Below the pieces are notes generated by a model. That model saw only the letters and a list, made by a program, of their open reading frames with translations, was not told where the DNA came from and did no database searches. DNA of 64,000 bases from an uncultured Lachnospiraceae bacterium (GTDB lineage Bacteria; Bacillota; Clostridia; Lachnospirales; Lachnospiraceae): contig CAJTNC010000002.1 in assembly GCA_910577955.1 (NCBI GenBank), forward strand, positions 121,233-185,232, in the 5' to 3' direction. Made by a program: the position numbers and the translations under genes. Numbering within the stretch: the stretch's first letter is position 1; each line of letters starts with the position of its first letter. Below, piece after piece: positions 1 through 9,266 of this stretch.

Positions 1-60
1 AGACATACTAACGCCTTCCCCTTTTGTTTCTGTCCCTCCTGTCCTCTACTCAAAATACCC

Positions 61-762
61 TCACCTGCTTTTCGTAATGATATCCGCGATCTCTTTCTCC
101 GACGCGCCCTCTGTTATCTCATAATTTCCGACGGATATTCTTTTATCGTATCCGTTTCTGCAAAGAAACACATCAAAATCTGCAGCAGACTGTACTAACC
201 CTGCTTCCGCGGCTCTTCTGGCCACCGAAACTGAACTGTCGCCGCGGCGCACCTCTAACATCACAACTCTTCCCGCCGGAGAATTCTCCGCCACATCTTC
301 TGCGCGGTCCGCCACTTCATCCGCCCGCTCTTCTATCTCCTGTGCCAGTTCCTGTTCGGCTTTATCTTCAGCAGAAAGATCTGTTTCCGGCTCGTTGACC
401 GCATTTTCCTCCGCCTCCGGAGCTAAATCCTGAACTTGCTCCGTCTCCTCCGGTTCCACACCGACGTCTTCCGTCTCCTGCGTGTCTTCCGCCGATGTCT
501 CTCGCTCCGTGTCCTGTCCTGAGACACTCTCCGGTGCTTCCGCCGGACTGCCGTCAGGCTCTGCCGCATCTTCTGCCTCCGGTTTTTCGCTGCCCAGCTC
601 ACCGAGCACGGTCTTATCTTTCTCCACCATGCCGAGTTCCGCCGCTCTGCGCCTTACAGCCTCATCGCTCATTTTAGCGTTCATCCTTCCCGATACGGTG
701 AGAATCAGTGCCGTCACCAACATACCGATACCCAGACCCCGCAAATAATATTTCACTTTCAT
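61..762 (-). CDS. Membrane-anchored acidic protein with MltG/YceG-like N-subdomain
   Basis: This 233-residue protein has one N-terminal membrane segment (about residues 8-25), then a long Glu/Ala/Asp-rich linker (about 50-165). A compact C-terminal part (about 165-233) reads like the LysM-like subdomain that precedes the catalytic part of MltG/YceG lytic transglycosylases: a value-rich strand, 'SVSVARRAAEAGLVQ', and a 'GNYEITEGASEKEIADII' ending. The MltG catalytic domain is absent, so transglycosylase activity is not supported. It is the last visible gene of the fla/che cluster, 48 bp after the DUF6115 gene. A role at the cell wall near the flagellum is only inference from context. Confidence 0.6.
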   Translation of the reverse strand: MKVKYYLRGLGIGMLVTALILTVSGRMNAKMSDEAVRRRAAELGMVEKDKTVLGELGSEKPEAEDAAEPDGSPAEAPESVSGQDTERETSAEDTQETEDVGVEPEETEQVQDLAPEAEENAVNEPETDLSAEDKAEQELAQEIEERADEVADRAEDVAENSPAGRVVMLEVRRGDSSVSVARRAAEAGLVQSAADFDVFLCRNGYDKRISVGNYEITEGASEKEIADIITKSR

Positions 763-810
763 TTTCGCCTATGCTCCACTGTATTGATAGGTACAATTTC
801 CCTGCACGAT

Positions 811-1719
811 TTATCTGGTTCCTTCATAAAGGTCTATCACAAGCCGGACTTCTCCGATTCCCAGTCCTAACTCTCTGGCGATGGCCATATTGGATTTTCC
901 TGCTTCATGCATCTTTAGTATTTTGCTGTTGCTGTTTGAGGCGGCTTCACCATCTTCCATCGAATCCGACAAAAGCAACATTAAATCCCTGTCCTCCGCA
1001 GAAGGCGCTGTCTCCGTCTTCGGCTTTTCGGCCACCCGTTTAGCAGGCTGCTTCTTCGGAATCACTTCCACCCTTTCCGGCACAAAAGCCTTAAATCCGC
1101 TGTCGGCCGAAACTTCCGCCTGCACAGGCAGACTCTCTTTCTCTTTCTTTGCGTCCTGTTTTGCGGATGCCGCTTTCTTTCTTCCCGTACCGGATGCCTT
1201 TTTGGATTCTTTTCCGTCATCGGAAAGCATCTGTGATTTCATCTTCTCAAACTCTGCGGTCTTCTCCGATATCTCCTTCAGTTTTTCTTTCACCGTAATC
1301 TCGGAATCTTTCACCTGCTGCAGCAGATCCTGCAGATTTTGTTCTGTCTTCTCGAAGGACTCTGAAAGGTTCTCCTTTTTATTTTTCAGCATATCATAAA
1401 GAAAAACCACTTCCTCATGGTTTTTGTGGATCTCTTCTAAAACGGTATCGGAATATTCGTTGACCGCCATGATCTTCTCATTGGAGATGCGCTCCATAGT
1501 GCGTTCCGATCTCTCGATCTGCTCCTTTACCTCCTCCCCGGAAAGTTCCGCAAGGTGGCTGCGCACCGTCTCAAGTTCCTCTGCTACCAAATTTTTTACT
1601 TCTTCCTTTGCCAGATTTCTGGTTTCTTCTTTCAGTTTTTCTTCTTTTACCGGAATACAGAAGCTGATTAAAAAAACCACAGCCCCTGCCGCCAACAGCA
1701 CGAGTTCCAATATTCCCAT
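811..1719 (-). CDS. DUF6115-type membrane coiled-coil protein
   Basis: The 302-residue protein begins with a single membrane helix (about residues 3-21). A long charged coiled coil follows (about 25-155), then a Lys/Ala/Glu-rich low-complexity linker. The C-terminal helix-turn-helix-like end (about 265-302) contains 'MHEAGKSNMAIARELGLG', a pattern typical of DUF6115 proteins found downstream of fliA in Clostridia. It lies 14 bp after fliA and is probably co-transcribed. The tail resembles a DNA-binding or sigma-region-4 helix pair, but no function is established. A membrane-tethered regulator or structural partner is possible. Confidence 0.6.
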   Translation of the reverse strand: MGILELVLLAAGAVVFLISFCIPVKEEKLKEETRNLAKEEVKNLVAEELETVRSHLAELSGEEVKEQIERSERTMERISNEKIMAVNEYSDTVLEEIHKNHEEVVFLYDMLKNKKENLSESFEKTEQNLQDLLQQVKDSEITVKEKLKEISEKTAEFEKMKSQMLSDDGKESKKASGTGRKKAASAKQDAKKEKESLPVQAEVSADSGFKAFVPERVEVIPKKQPAKRVAEKPKTETAPSAEDRDLMLLLSDSMEDGEAASNSNSKILKMHEAGKSNMAIARELGLGIGEVRLVIDLYEGTR

Positions 1720-1733
1720 GTTCTCTCCACTTC

Positions 1734-2504
1734 CTACAATCCTGTCAAAATTCCCATGTACTTACCCATCTTCGCTTTCATCTTCTGCAGCGCTCTCGTG
1801 TGAAGCTGGGAAATTCTCGACTCCGAGACTTCCAAAATAGAACTGATCTCCTTCAAGGTAAGTTCTTCATAATAATAAAACAAAATGACTTTCTTCTCTT
1901 TCTCCGTCAGAACTTCCAGAGACTCTGCCAGTATCTTTTTCAACTCGTCCTTTTCTATTACCGTTTCCGGCGAATCGAACTGCCCTGAATGAGTACCGGG
2001 TTCTACAGGTACTTCGCTGCCCTGTTCCATAAACTCATTGAGAGAGATCACGCCTGTGACTTTCATCTGTCCCTGCCAGTCCAGATATTCATCGTCTGTG
2101 ATACCAAGCGCCGCCGCGATCTCCTCATCCGTGGCAGGCCGTCCTTCCCTGCTCTCGATTTCCCGCATAGCGGCGTCTATCTTTTTCTGCTTCTGCCTGA
2201 TCGTCCTCGGGATCCAGTCCATCTTCCGGATCTGATCCAGAATCGCGCCTCTGATTCGCAAACTGGCGTAAGTCTCAAATTTGACTTCCTTGCACAGATC
2301 ATACTTATCAATAGCGTCAATCAAACCGAACACGCCGTATCCTACCAGATCGTCATATTCCACATTATAACCCAAATACATGCTGAGTCTGCCGGCCACA
2401 ACTTTTACAAGGGGAGCATATTCGATTATGATCTTTTCTCTGACCTCAGGATTTCTATTTTTTCCATACTCATCCCAAAGTTTCTTCTTTTCCGCTTCGT
2501 TCAT
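1734..2504 (-). CDS. fliA: RNA polymerase sigma factor FliA/SigD (sigma-28)
   Basis: This 256-residue protein is a group 3 sigma factor that directs RNA polymerase to late flagellar promoters. Region 2 is visible as 'DDLVGYGVFGLIDAIDKYD' and 'FETYASLRIRGAILDQIRK'. Region 3 is around 120-170. Region 4 has the helix-turn-helix 'LTLKEISSILEVSESRISQ'. Length matches the family. It sits near the end of the fla/che operon, as in Bacillus subtilis. Two promoter-like sites in this window (before fliK and before the FliD-C-like pair) fit its known TAAA-N15-GCCGATAT preference. No FlgM anti-sigma gene is visible here. Confidence 0.95.
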   Translation of the reverse strand: MNEAEKKKLWDEYGKNRNPEVREKIIIEYAPLVKVVAGRLSMYLGYNVEYDDLVGYGVFGLIDAIDKYDLCKEVKFETYASLRIRGAILDQIRKMDWIPRTIRQKQKKIDAAMREIESREGRPATDEEIAAALGITDDEYLDWQGQMKVTGVISLNEFMEQGSEVPVEPGTHSGQFDSPETVIEKDELKKILAESLEVLTEKEKKVILFYYYEELTLKEISSILEVSESRISQLHTRALQKMKAKMGKYMGILTGL

Positions 2505-2514
2505 AGTCTACCGC

Positions 2515-2811
2515 TTATCCCTCCGCAGCCTCCTGTTCCTCGCTCCCGCTCTCTGTCTCTCCGTCTTCCGTATCCTTTTCTATAACTTCATCCTCTTCCT
2601 CCGGTTCCGGAGGCGTGTTCTGTCTGTCGATCCTGTCTAAGATGTCTTTCAATACACAGCCAAGTATATAAAAAACAATCAGTATTGTGAGAAGTCTGGC
2701 CAAAAACTCATTCAGTTCACAGCCCTTAACCACCATCAGTATACTCGTCACTGCTCCCGCCGTCAGCATCACAAAAGGAGGAATCAGTTTCCTCTTTTTT
2801 TCTTTTTCCAC
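2515..2811 (-). CDS. Small membrane protein, unknown function
   Basis: The 98-residue protein has two hydrophobic helices (about residues 10-27 and 37-57) and a highly acidic C-terminal tail (about 65-98, mostly Glu/Asp). The start is a GTG placed 8 bases after a GGGGGGA ribosome site. It lies between cheD and fliA, 17 bp after cheD and 10 bp before fliA, so it is part of the same transcript. I do not recognise a family. The position suggests a flagellum-linked membrane protein, but that is inference only. Confidence 0.6.
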   Translation of the reverse strand: MEKEKKRKLIPPFVMLTAGAVTSILMVVKGCELNEFLARLLTILIVFYILGCVLKDILDRIDRQNTPPEPEEEDEVIEKDTEDGETESGSEEQEAAEG

Positions 2812-2828
2812 GCTGTGGATCCCCCCTA

Positions 2829-3314
2829 TTATATGCTCTTTTCCGGTTTTCCTACCGCCCTAATAACATATATTCCCGTTTCCGGATAATATATTACCGT
2901 ACGGCCATAATTTAATCCGGTATCTTCCGCCAACAGCTTGATATTCATAGCTTTCAATTTCTTTCTGGCAGCCGCTGCATTCCGATCGCCTACTTTAACC
3001 AGATCGGAGTTGCGCTGGAAGGAAAACATTTGGGCTCCGCCTGCAAGCTTTGCCTCCAGCCTGCTCCTGTTTGCCCCTGCCGCTGTCAGTCTTTTCACTA
3101 ACTCATCGATCCCTGAGTCAACAAACTTTTCTACACAAGTATTATTCTTTATCACTGTGGAATCCGGCAGCATTGCATGCAAAAGACCACCGACTTTCGT
3201 AAGCGGATCTCTGATCGCAACTCCCACACAGGAACCAAGTCCTAAAGTAGTAACACCGTCCGGGCTCTTGCATATCTTGATGTCTGCCATGCCTACTTTA
3301 ATTATTGTACTCAT
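2829..3314 (-). CDS. cheD: Chemoreceptor glutamine deamidase CheD
   Basis: CheD deamidates specific glutamines on chemoreceptors and, with CheC and CheY-P, sets adaptation. The 161-residue protein has the family signature 'GLGSCVGVAIRDP' with the catalytic cysteine, followed by 'GGLLHAMLP' carrying the catalytic histidine. The 'KLAGGAQMF' and 'NGRTV'-like (here 'LNYGRTVIYY') elements are also present. It follows cheC by 13 bp, the usual Firmicutes pair. It appears complete and active. Confidence 0.95.
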   Translation of the reverse strand: MSTIIKVGMADIKICKSPDGVTTLGLGSCVGVAIRDPLTKVGGLLHAMLPDSTVIKNNTCVEKFVDSGIDELVKRLTAAGANRSRLEAKLAGGAQMFSFQRNSDLVKVGDRNAAAARKKLKAMNIKLLAEDTGLNYGRTVIYYPETGIYVIRAVGKPEKSI

Positions 3315-3327
3315 TTCCGTTCACTTC

Positions 3328-3951
3328 CTATGCCATACCTAAAGACTCCAAAATTCTTTTGTAAGAATCCAACTCCGGCACGAGGATGAAAAATCCGTCA
3401 ATCTCAAGATCATCGGTAAATCTTGTCTGGATCATCAGGATCTTATCTCCAAGTACACCAAATTCTATAGCCGGCACACTCAAAATAGCTCCGGCCATAT
3501 CTATTGTCAGATCCGGCGCAGAAGGATATATCTTAAGCCCCGTCAATTCCGACAGAGAATTCAGATAGGCTCCTGTCATAATGTTGCCCATCTCCTTCAA
3601 AACCGACATCTCCATCTCTCCAAATTCTTCAACATTCGGATCCCCGTATCCTCCGAGCATCTGACTCACCAGATGCTTGGAGGACTCTTTTTCTAACAGA
3701 AACATCATACTCCCTTGGATGTCTCCTTCTACTACCATATAAACGCCGGCCATGATCGTCTCTTCTCCGCCGATCACTTCCCCAAGATCGCGAAACTCAA
3801 ACAAGTCCGCCTTAGGTACTTTCATATCCACTTTTCTCTGCAACATCCGCGCCAAAGCTGTCGTTGCGTTTCCTGCTCCGATATTACCAATTTCCCGGAG
3901 CACATCCAGATAACCACTCTCAATACTGTCTAATCCGAAGTTATCATCCAT
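3328..3951 (-). CDS. cheC: CheY-P phosphatase CheC
   Basis: The 207-residue protein is a CheC-type phosphatase that dephosphorylates CheY-P and binds CheD. Two phosphatase-type helices are visible: 'LREIGNIGAGNATTALA' near residues 14-30 and 'LKEMGNIMTGAYLNSLSEL' near 113-131, both with the E-x-x-N pattern needed for catalysis. The gene lies between cheW and cheD. A second CheC-like phosphatase domain is present in FliY in the same operon, so CheY-P can be removed both in the cytoplasm and at the switch. Confidence 0.95.
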   Translation of the reverse strand: MDDNFGLDSIESGYLDVLREIGNIGAGNATTALARMLQRKVDMKVPKADLFEFRDLGEVIGGEETIMAGVYMVVEGDIQGSMMFLLEKESSKHLVSQMLGGYGDPNVEEFGEMEMSVLKEMGNIMTGAYLNSLSELTGLKIYPSAPDLTIDMAGAILSVPAIEFGVLGDKILMIQTRFTDDLEIDGFFILVPELDSYKRILESLGMA

Positions 3952-4002
3952 AATTTATCTCCTTATCACAATAGCTTCGCAATTTTGATTTACCTGACCG
4001 AT

Positions 4003-4446
4003 TTACCCCGCCAAAACCTCATTCAGATCAAGCAGCGATATAAGCGCACCCATATGTTTGCCTACGCCTGTGACAAACATATCCTTTCCGGTTCTGTCGT
4101 AGGACATCTTTTCTATCGTGTCGATCTCCAGAGTTACCACTTCCCGCACTGCATCGACGATCAAGCCGACATATCCGTGCTGTTCACTCTTTATGATGAC
4201 GATTCTTGTATCTTTCGTATGCGCCGCTTCAGGCAGCCCCATCTTTGTTCGGATATCCATGACCGGAATCACCTCACCGCGCACATTGATCACACCTTTC
4301 ACATAGGATGCAACTTTCGGGACTCTGGTAATGCTGGACACATGAATGATATTGTCCACATATTTGATATCGATGCCATACTGCTCCTCGCCGACTTTGA
4401 TCACGATAAACTGTATCGTTCCACCGCTGTTTTTCAGTTCTTCCAT
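4003..4446 (-). CDS. cheW: Chemotaxis coupling protein CheW
   Basis: CheW links CheA kinase to chemoreceptors. The 147-residue product is a single CheW domain with 'FIVIKVGEEQYGIDIKYVDNI' split over its first strands, 'GVINVRGEVIPVMDIR' and 'GLIVDAVREVV'. An in-frame GTG lies three codons upstream (4455), but the AGGGGG ribosome site abuts it. The ATG at 4446 has better spacing, so I chose that start. The ribosome site overlaps the cheA stop region, so translation is probably coupled to cheA. Confidence 0.93.
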   Translation of the reverse strand: MEELKNSGGTIQFIVIKVGEEQYGIDIKYVDNIIHVSSITRVPKVASYVKGVINVRGEVIPVMDIRTKMGLPEAAHTKDTRIVIIKSEQHGYVGLIVDAVREVVTLEIDTIEKMSYDRTGKDMFVTGVGKHMGALISLLDLNEVLAG

Positions 4447-4459
4447 GTTATCCACCCCC

Positions 4460-6553
4460 TTATATCAGTACGTTCGCGTCAAGAATCAGAGCCACTTCAC
4501 CGTCGCCAAGAATCGTTGCTCCGCTGATGATCCTGCTCTTGCCGATAAACTTGCCAAGCGATTTGATAACGATCTCCTGCTGTCCCATCAGTCCGTCTAC
4601 CACAAGACCTGCCAGCTTGTCGCCCTTTTTCACAATGGCAACGATCATATTATCATTTTCTTTTCTTGTAGATTCGACATCCAGAACCTCGTTCAAACGG
4701 ATCAACGGGATAACCGAACCACGCAGGTGGATCACTTCTTCAGACTGCACCAGCTTCACATCGCTGGGTGCAATATTCTCAAGAGTGGTCACGGAGTTCA
4801 GAGAAATTGCGTACTTCTCGCCGCCAACTTCCACCATCAGCGCCTGAATGATCGCAAGCGTCAGAGGAAGTCTGATCGTCCATGTGCTGCCCTCGCCAAG
4901 CTTCGTCTTTACTTCCACTTCACCGCCCAGCATCTCGATCTTGGACTTCACCACGTCAAGCCCAACGCCTCTGCCGGAAACATCCGTCACCTCTTTCGCA
5001 GTCGAGAAACTCGGCAGGAACAAAAGATCGATAACTTCTTTATCCGTCATATTGAGCGCCTGCTCCGGTGTGATCGCCCCTCTCTCGATGGCCTTATTCT
5101 TAACATTCTCAACATCGATACCATTACCATCGTCCTTTACTTCGATGATAACGTTGTTGCCGTCCTGATAAGCATCTAAGAAGATGGAGCCGACTTCCGG
5201 TTTTCCTCTCTCTTTACGAACTTCCGCACTCTCCAAACCGTGATCGGCTGAGTTACGAAGCAGGTGCATCAGCGGATCGCCGATTTCATCCACCACAGTA
5301 CGGTCAAGCTCTGTCTCTTCACCGCTCATATGCAGTTCCATCTTTTTATTCAGTTTCTTGGTAAGGTCGCGGATCATTCTCGGGAACTTATTCACTACGC
5401 TCTCAATAGGAACCATTCGAACCTTCATAACCGATTCATGCAGACTGGTAGTCACATTCTCCAAATACTCGATCTGACTGTCCACTGCCACATTTCCCTC
5501 GCCGGCATTCTGTGCGGAAGCCGACACAAGAGAGTTTTTCGCGATAATAAGCTCGCTGACCAGATTCATCAGCACATCCAGCTTCTCGATATCTACTCTG
5601 ACGGTGCGGTTTCCCACCGCCTTTCCGGTTCCTTTTTTCTCCGGCTTTGCAGCGCCTGCCTGTGCGGGTTTCGCCGCTTCCGGCGCCTTTTTCTCCACCT
5701 TTGCCGGAAGACTTGCCGCAGCGGTCTCCTCGCTCTTCTCCTGCTCCGGCTCTGCCGCCTCTTTCCCCTCAGCGATAGTCATCTCCTCACCCACAGCGTC
5801 CTCGATCTCCGACACGCTCTTAATCGCAACAAGCAGTTCCTCCAACGGACTTTCCGTAATCACAATAATCGTGAAGTCCAGATCAAACTTTTCGTCCTCG
5901 ATATCCTGTACGGAAGGAGATGCGATAACGATTTCACCGACCTCTTCCACAGCCTTAAAGACAAGGAAAGATCTGGCCGCTTTCAGAATACAGGATTCCT
6001 GTACTTTCACGGTAATGCCAAATACTTTTTTCCCCTGCTTTGCCGCTTCCGCAAGCACATGCCTCTGGGCATCGTCCAAATGAATATCATTCCATTTGTT
6101 CTCACCTGCAACGGAAGATGTCTCCTCCTCGGACGCGGGTGCCTGCATCTCCTGCTCAGAACTGCCGTCGTCACCGTTCAAGCAGTCGTTTAACAGTTTG
6201 ATCAAAGCCTCATTGTCGTTAGTTCCCTCATCGGAACTCTCCTGAATATTGGTCGTATACTCTTCCAATGCATCGAGACACTGGAACAGAATATCGATCA
6301 TATTAGATTTGATCTTGATCGTGCCGTTTCGCACCTCTGAAAATACATTTTCCATATGATGCGTCAACGCCTGCATTCGCTTATATCCCATTGTACCCGC
6401 CATACCTTTTAAGGAATGAGCAGCACGGAATATCTCGTTGATCGTATCCTCATTTTCGGGATCCTGCTCTAAATTCAGAATCTCCGTATTCAGGCTCTGC
6501 AAATGTTCTCTTGTTTCATCCAGAAATATCTCTAGATATTGGCTTACATCCAT
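4460..6553 (-). CDS. cheA: Chemotaxis histidine kinase CheA
   Basis: The 697-residue kinase phosphorylates CheY and CheB in response to receptors. Domains in order are: P1 phosphotransfer (about 1-110) with 'AAHSLKGMAGT' and His46; P2 CheY/CheB-binding (about 165-260); an Ala/Glu/Lys linker; the P3 dimer helices (from about 320); the ATPase P4 with N-box 'LLRNSADHGLE', 'DDGNGID' and 'SGRGVGLDVV'; and the C-terminal CheW-like P5 (about 565-697). It is one base from the cheB stop. All key motifs are present. Confidence 0.97.
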   Translation of the reverse strand: MDVSQYLEIFLDETREHLQSLNTEILNLEQDPENEDTINEIFRAAHSLKGMAGTMGYKRMQALTHHMENVFSEVRNGTIKIKSNMIDILFQCLDALEEYTTNIQESSDEGTNDNEALIKLLNDCLNGDDGSSEQEMQAPASEEETSSVAGENKWNDIHLDDAQRHVLAEAAKQGKKVFGITVKVQESCILKAARSFLVFKAVEEVGEIVIASPSVQDIEDEKFDLDFTIIVITESPLEELLVAIKSVSEIEDAVGEEMTIAEGKEAAEPEQEKSEETAAASLPAKVEKKAPEAAKPAQAGAAKPEKKGTGKAVGNRTVRVDIEKLDVLMNLVSELIIAKNSLVSASAQNAGEGNVAVDSQIEYLENVTTSLHESVMKVRMVPIESVVNKFPRMIRDLTKKLNKKMELHMSGEETELDRTVVDEIGDPLMHLLRNSADHGLESAEVRKERGKPEVGSIFLDAYQDGNNVIIEVKDDGNGIDVENVKNKAIERGAITPEQALNMTDKEVIDLLFLPSFSTAKEVTDVSGRGVGLDVVKSKIEMLGGEVEVKTKLGEGSTWTIRLPLTLAIIQALMVEVGGEKYAISLNSVTTLENIAPSDVKLVQSEEVIHLRGSVIPLIRLNEVLDVESTRKENDNMIVAIVKKGDKLAGLVVDGLMGQQEIVIKSLGKFIGKSRIISGATILGDGEVALILDANVLI

Positions 6554-6554
6554 A

Positions 6555-7622
6555 TTACTGTACCCCCACGTTCATAATAATCTCCTGTGCGACGTTTTCG
6601 AGTTCCACGATCTGGTTAGAAAGACCGGCTTTCACCACGCCCTTCGGCATACCGTACACCGCGCAGGTGTTTTCCTGTTGTGCTATTACATATGTCTGCT
6701 TTTTCGCTTTCAGATTCCGGATTCCCTCGGTGCCGTCCAGTCCCATTCCCGTAAGCACTACGCACACCACCTGATCGAAAGGACTGTTGATCAGACTCTC
6801 ATACATGTAGTTGGCGCAGGGTTTCACGCCTTCTCTGTTCGGCTCGTTGCTGTAGTGGATACAACTCTTTCGCTGGTCGGAAGTGATATTCATATGCATC
6901 CCGCCCTTAGAGAGATAAACATGCCCCTTCTGCAGAACTTCGCCCTCTCTCGCCTCGGATACGGTCACCTCGCTCAGTGAATCAAGCCGCTCCGCCAGAG
7001 AATTTGTAAATCCCACCGGCATATGCTGCACTAACACCACCGGAGCGTTCAAGTCTTTCGGAAGTTTCGGTATTACCGCCTGCAGCGCCTTCGGCCCACC
7101 CGTGGAACTGGCAATGGCAACGATCTTATTCCCTACTACAGTATGCTTTTTCACCATAGACACAAACTTCTTTGTGGTCTTGATGCTGCCCATACTGAAA
7201 GACTTTCCGAACGTCGTCTCTTTACTGGACGCCACCGCAGCCAACGTCTCCAACAGTTCCTTGCGAAATTCATCCGTCTGACAATTCTTGATATTGCCCG
7301 GCTTATGCACAAAGTCTATCGCTCCCAGTTCCAGCGCGTCAAGAGTTACTTTAGCGCCTCCTCTGGTATCGGTGCTCGCCATCATGACTCTCGCCGGAAT
7401 TTTTCTTGTCTGCAATTCCTTTAGCAGTTCAAGTCCGCCCATCACAGGCATATTCACGTCGAGCACCACAGCGTCGTACTTATTCTTAGTCAGAAGTTCC
7501 AACGCTTCTTTCCCGTTCTTAGCTCTGTCCGCCACTTGGAATCTTTGATCCGCATTCAGTATATCACACAATACCATTCTCATGAGTGCAGAGTCATCTA
7601 CTACCAAAATATTTTTTCCCAT
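6555..7622 (-). CDS. cheB: Receptor methylesterase/deamidase CheB
   Basis: CheB removes methyl groups from chemoreceptors when activated by CheA. The 355-residue protein has an N-terminal receiver domain with acidic pair 'VVDDSALMRM' and phospho-acceptor Asp55 in 'VVLDVNMPVMGG'. A linker precedes the C-terminal methylesterase, whose triad is visible as Ser173 in 'ASSTGGPKAL', His200 in 'LVQHMPVGFT' and Asp296 in 'GMGLDGTEG'. The opposing methyltransferase CheR is not encoded in this cluster and must lie elsewhere. Confidence 0.96.
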   Translation of the reverse strand: MGKNILVVDDSALMRMVLCDILNADQRFQVADRAKNGKEALELLTKNKYDAVVLDVNMPVMGGLELLKELQTRKIPARVMMASTDTRGGAKVTLDALELGAIDFVHKPGNIKNCQTDEFRKELLETLAAVASSKETTFGKSFSMGSIKTTKKFVSMVKKHTVVGNKIVAIASSTGGPKALQAVIPKLPKDLNAPVVLVQHMPVGFTNSLAERLDSLSEVTVSEAREGEVLQKGHVYLSKGGMHMNITSDQRKSCIHYSNEPNREGVKPCANYMYESLINSPFDQVVCVVLTGMGLDGTEGIRNLKAKKQTYVIAQQENTCAVYGMPKGVVKAGLSNQIVELENVAQEIIMNVGVQ

Positions 7623-7643
7623 AGCTTACCCATTCCCGCTTTT

Positions 7644-8381
7644 TTATTTTCTGTTGCTTGCTTTATGCCGCTGACGCCGTTCCTCCTCAAAAATATACTT
7701 GATAATCTCTTCTCTGGCATCCACATCCATATTGACATATTGTATCCGGTTCTCATAGGTTCCCGGCCGTTTCTCCAGTTCCTGTGAACGCAGCACGCGT
7801 CCTACCAGATGATACGGCTTCTCTTCTGTCTTCATCATCAACTTATAGGTGCAGTAGATCAGTGCTCCCACCTCACAACGGTATTGAGAGAGAAAACGCA
7901 TGCCTCCACCGCTGATATCCGCCACAACACCATCTTTCAGCAAAGGTGCATCCAATGGATTCGGTTTGAAAAATCCGCTCTCCGCCGCCTCTTCCTCCGC
8001 CTGATCCAGTTGTCTGAATTTCACATCCAACGCACAGTCAAGGCGATAGAACTCTCTTCTTTGACGCTTTTTAAGACTGCTTGCAAGCTCCGCCACCACA
8101 ATATAGACATTGTTGCTCTTATACCGGTCGAGAATCCTCGCATAACACTGATACAGACCTTTTGCTGTGTAAAAGCACATATTAAACTGTTCATCCACCG
8201 GCAGGAGAATCACCTTGCCCTTTTCAATCGGCATCATGATCTCCAACTGGTCCTCGGAGAGCACGTCAAACACTTTCGTCCGATAGAACTTTCTGGATTC
8301 CTCCCCTCTTCTATCCCCGTTTTCTTCTCTCACAGCCTCTATTTCCACTACCTGTCCCGCTTCTATAATATCCGACAACAT
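7644..8381 (-). CDS. PilZ-domain flagellar brake protein (YcgR/YpfA type)
   Basis: The 245-residue protein has an N-terminal YcgR-like domain (about 1-100) and a C-terminal PilZ domain (about 110-235). The cyclic-di-GMP-binding signature is present: the arginine motif 'RQRREFYRLD' and the 'DISGGGMRF' loop. Proteins of this kind slow or reverse flagellar rotation when bound to cyclic-di-GMP. The gene lies between flhG and cheB, the position of ylxF/ypfA-like genes in other Clostridia operons. Its ribosome site overlaps the flhG stop. Cyclic-di-GMP binding is inferred from motif conservation. Confidence 0.88.
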   Translation of the reverse strand: MLSDIIEAGQVVEIEAVREENGDRRGEESRKFYRTKVFDVLSEDQLEIMMPIEKGKVILLPVDEQFNMCFYTAKGLYQCYARILDRYKSNNVYIVVAELASSLKKRQRREFYRLDCALDVKFRQLDQAEEEAAESGFFKPNPLDAPLLKDGVVADISGGGMRFLSQYRCEVGALIYCTYKLMMKTEEKPYHLVGRVLRSQELEKRPGTYENRIQYVNMDVDAREEIIKYIFEEERRQRHKASNRK

Positions 8382-8384
8382 ACT

Positions 8385-9266
8385 CTATCTCCTTCCTGCA
8401 ATAATATGTGAAAAGAATGCTCTCATACCCCACTTAGCTTTTTCGCTCTCCTCCTCCTGATGCATCAGTTTCAGCGCTGCATTCCTAAAGGCCAACGCCG
8501 ATCTTGACATCGGATTTTGTATGGAGACCGGCATCTGCTGCATGACCGCTCTGGCCAGTTGTTCATCCTGTGGAATATAACCCAGATACGCGATCGGCAA
8601 TTTCAGATATCTGGAAACCACCATATTTAACTTCTGATAGAGCGTATTGGCTTCCTCCTCATTTTTCACTTTATTAGCCAGCACATTGATGCTGGTATAA
8701 TCCGCATTAAACCGATTGTGACGATTTAAGGCCTTCAACAGAGAATAGGAATCTGTGATCGATGTCGGTTCCGGCGTGGTCACAAGAAGTATCTCATTGC
8801 TGGCCACCAGAAACTCAAGCACCGCATCGGAGATGCCCGCCCCCGTGTCCACTATGATCACGTCTGCCATACTGTCCAATTCCACCAGATTCTGCACAAT
8901 GTAATTCAGATAATCCTTTGTCAGATTAGCCATACCCACTATTCCGGAACCGCCGGAAATAAACCCGACCTCCATAGGCCCCCATGTGATCACGTCCCGG
9001 ATGCTCTTGCCCTGATAGATCAAATCGTACAGATTATACTTCGGCACCGTCCCAAACATGATCTCAATGTTGGCCAGCCCGAAATCCGCGTCCAATATGA
9101 GGACCCTCTGGTTCATTTTCCGAAACTGGATTGCAAGATTGATCGCCGTATTAGATTTTCCAACACCGCCTTTTCCGCTGGTGACCGTGATCACTCTGGC
9201 CGTCTGTTGTCTGGACTGGTTCTGCCCCTTGATGATGCTTCTCAATTTTTCCGCCTGATCTGCCAT
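8385..9266 (-). CDS. flhG: Flagellar number regulator FlhG (MinD/ParA-type ATPase)
   Basis: The 293-residue MinD-like ATPase controls flagellar number and placement with FlhF. The deviant Walker A motif 'SGKGGVGKSN' is at about residues 30-39. Switch motifs 'DADFGLANIEIMFG' and 'DTGAGIS' follow. The short N-terminal segment rich in Gln/Arg matches the FlhF-stimulating activator helix known for this family. It starts one base after the flhF stop, so the two are tightly coupled. Confidence 0.95.
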   Translation of the reverse strand: MADQAEKLRSIIKGQNQSRQQTARVITVTSGKGGVGKSNTAINLAIQFRKMNQRVLILDADFGLANIEIMFGTVPKYNLYDLIYQGKSIRDVITWGPMEVGFISGGSGIVGMANLTKDYLNYIVQNLVELDSMADVIIVDTGAGISDAVLEFLVASNEILLVTTPEPTSITDSYSLLKALNRHNRFNADYTSINVLANKVKNEEEANTLYQKLNMVVSRYLKLPIAYLGYIPQDEQLARAVMQQMPVSIQNPMSRSALAFRNAALKLMHQEEESEKAKWGMRAFFSHIIAGRR

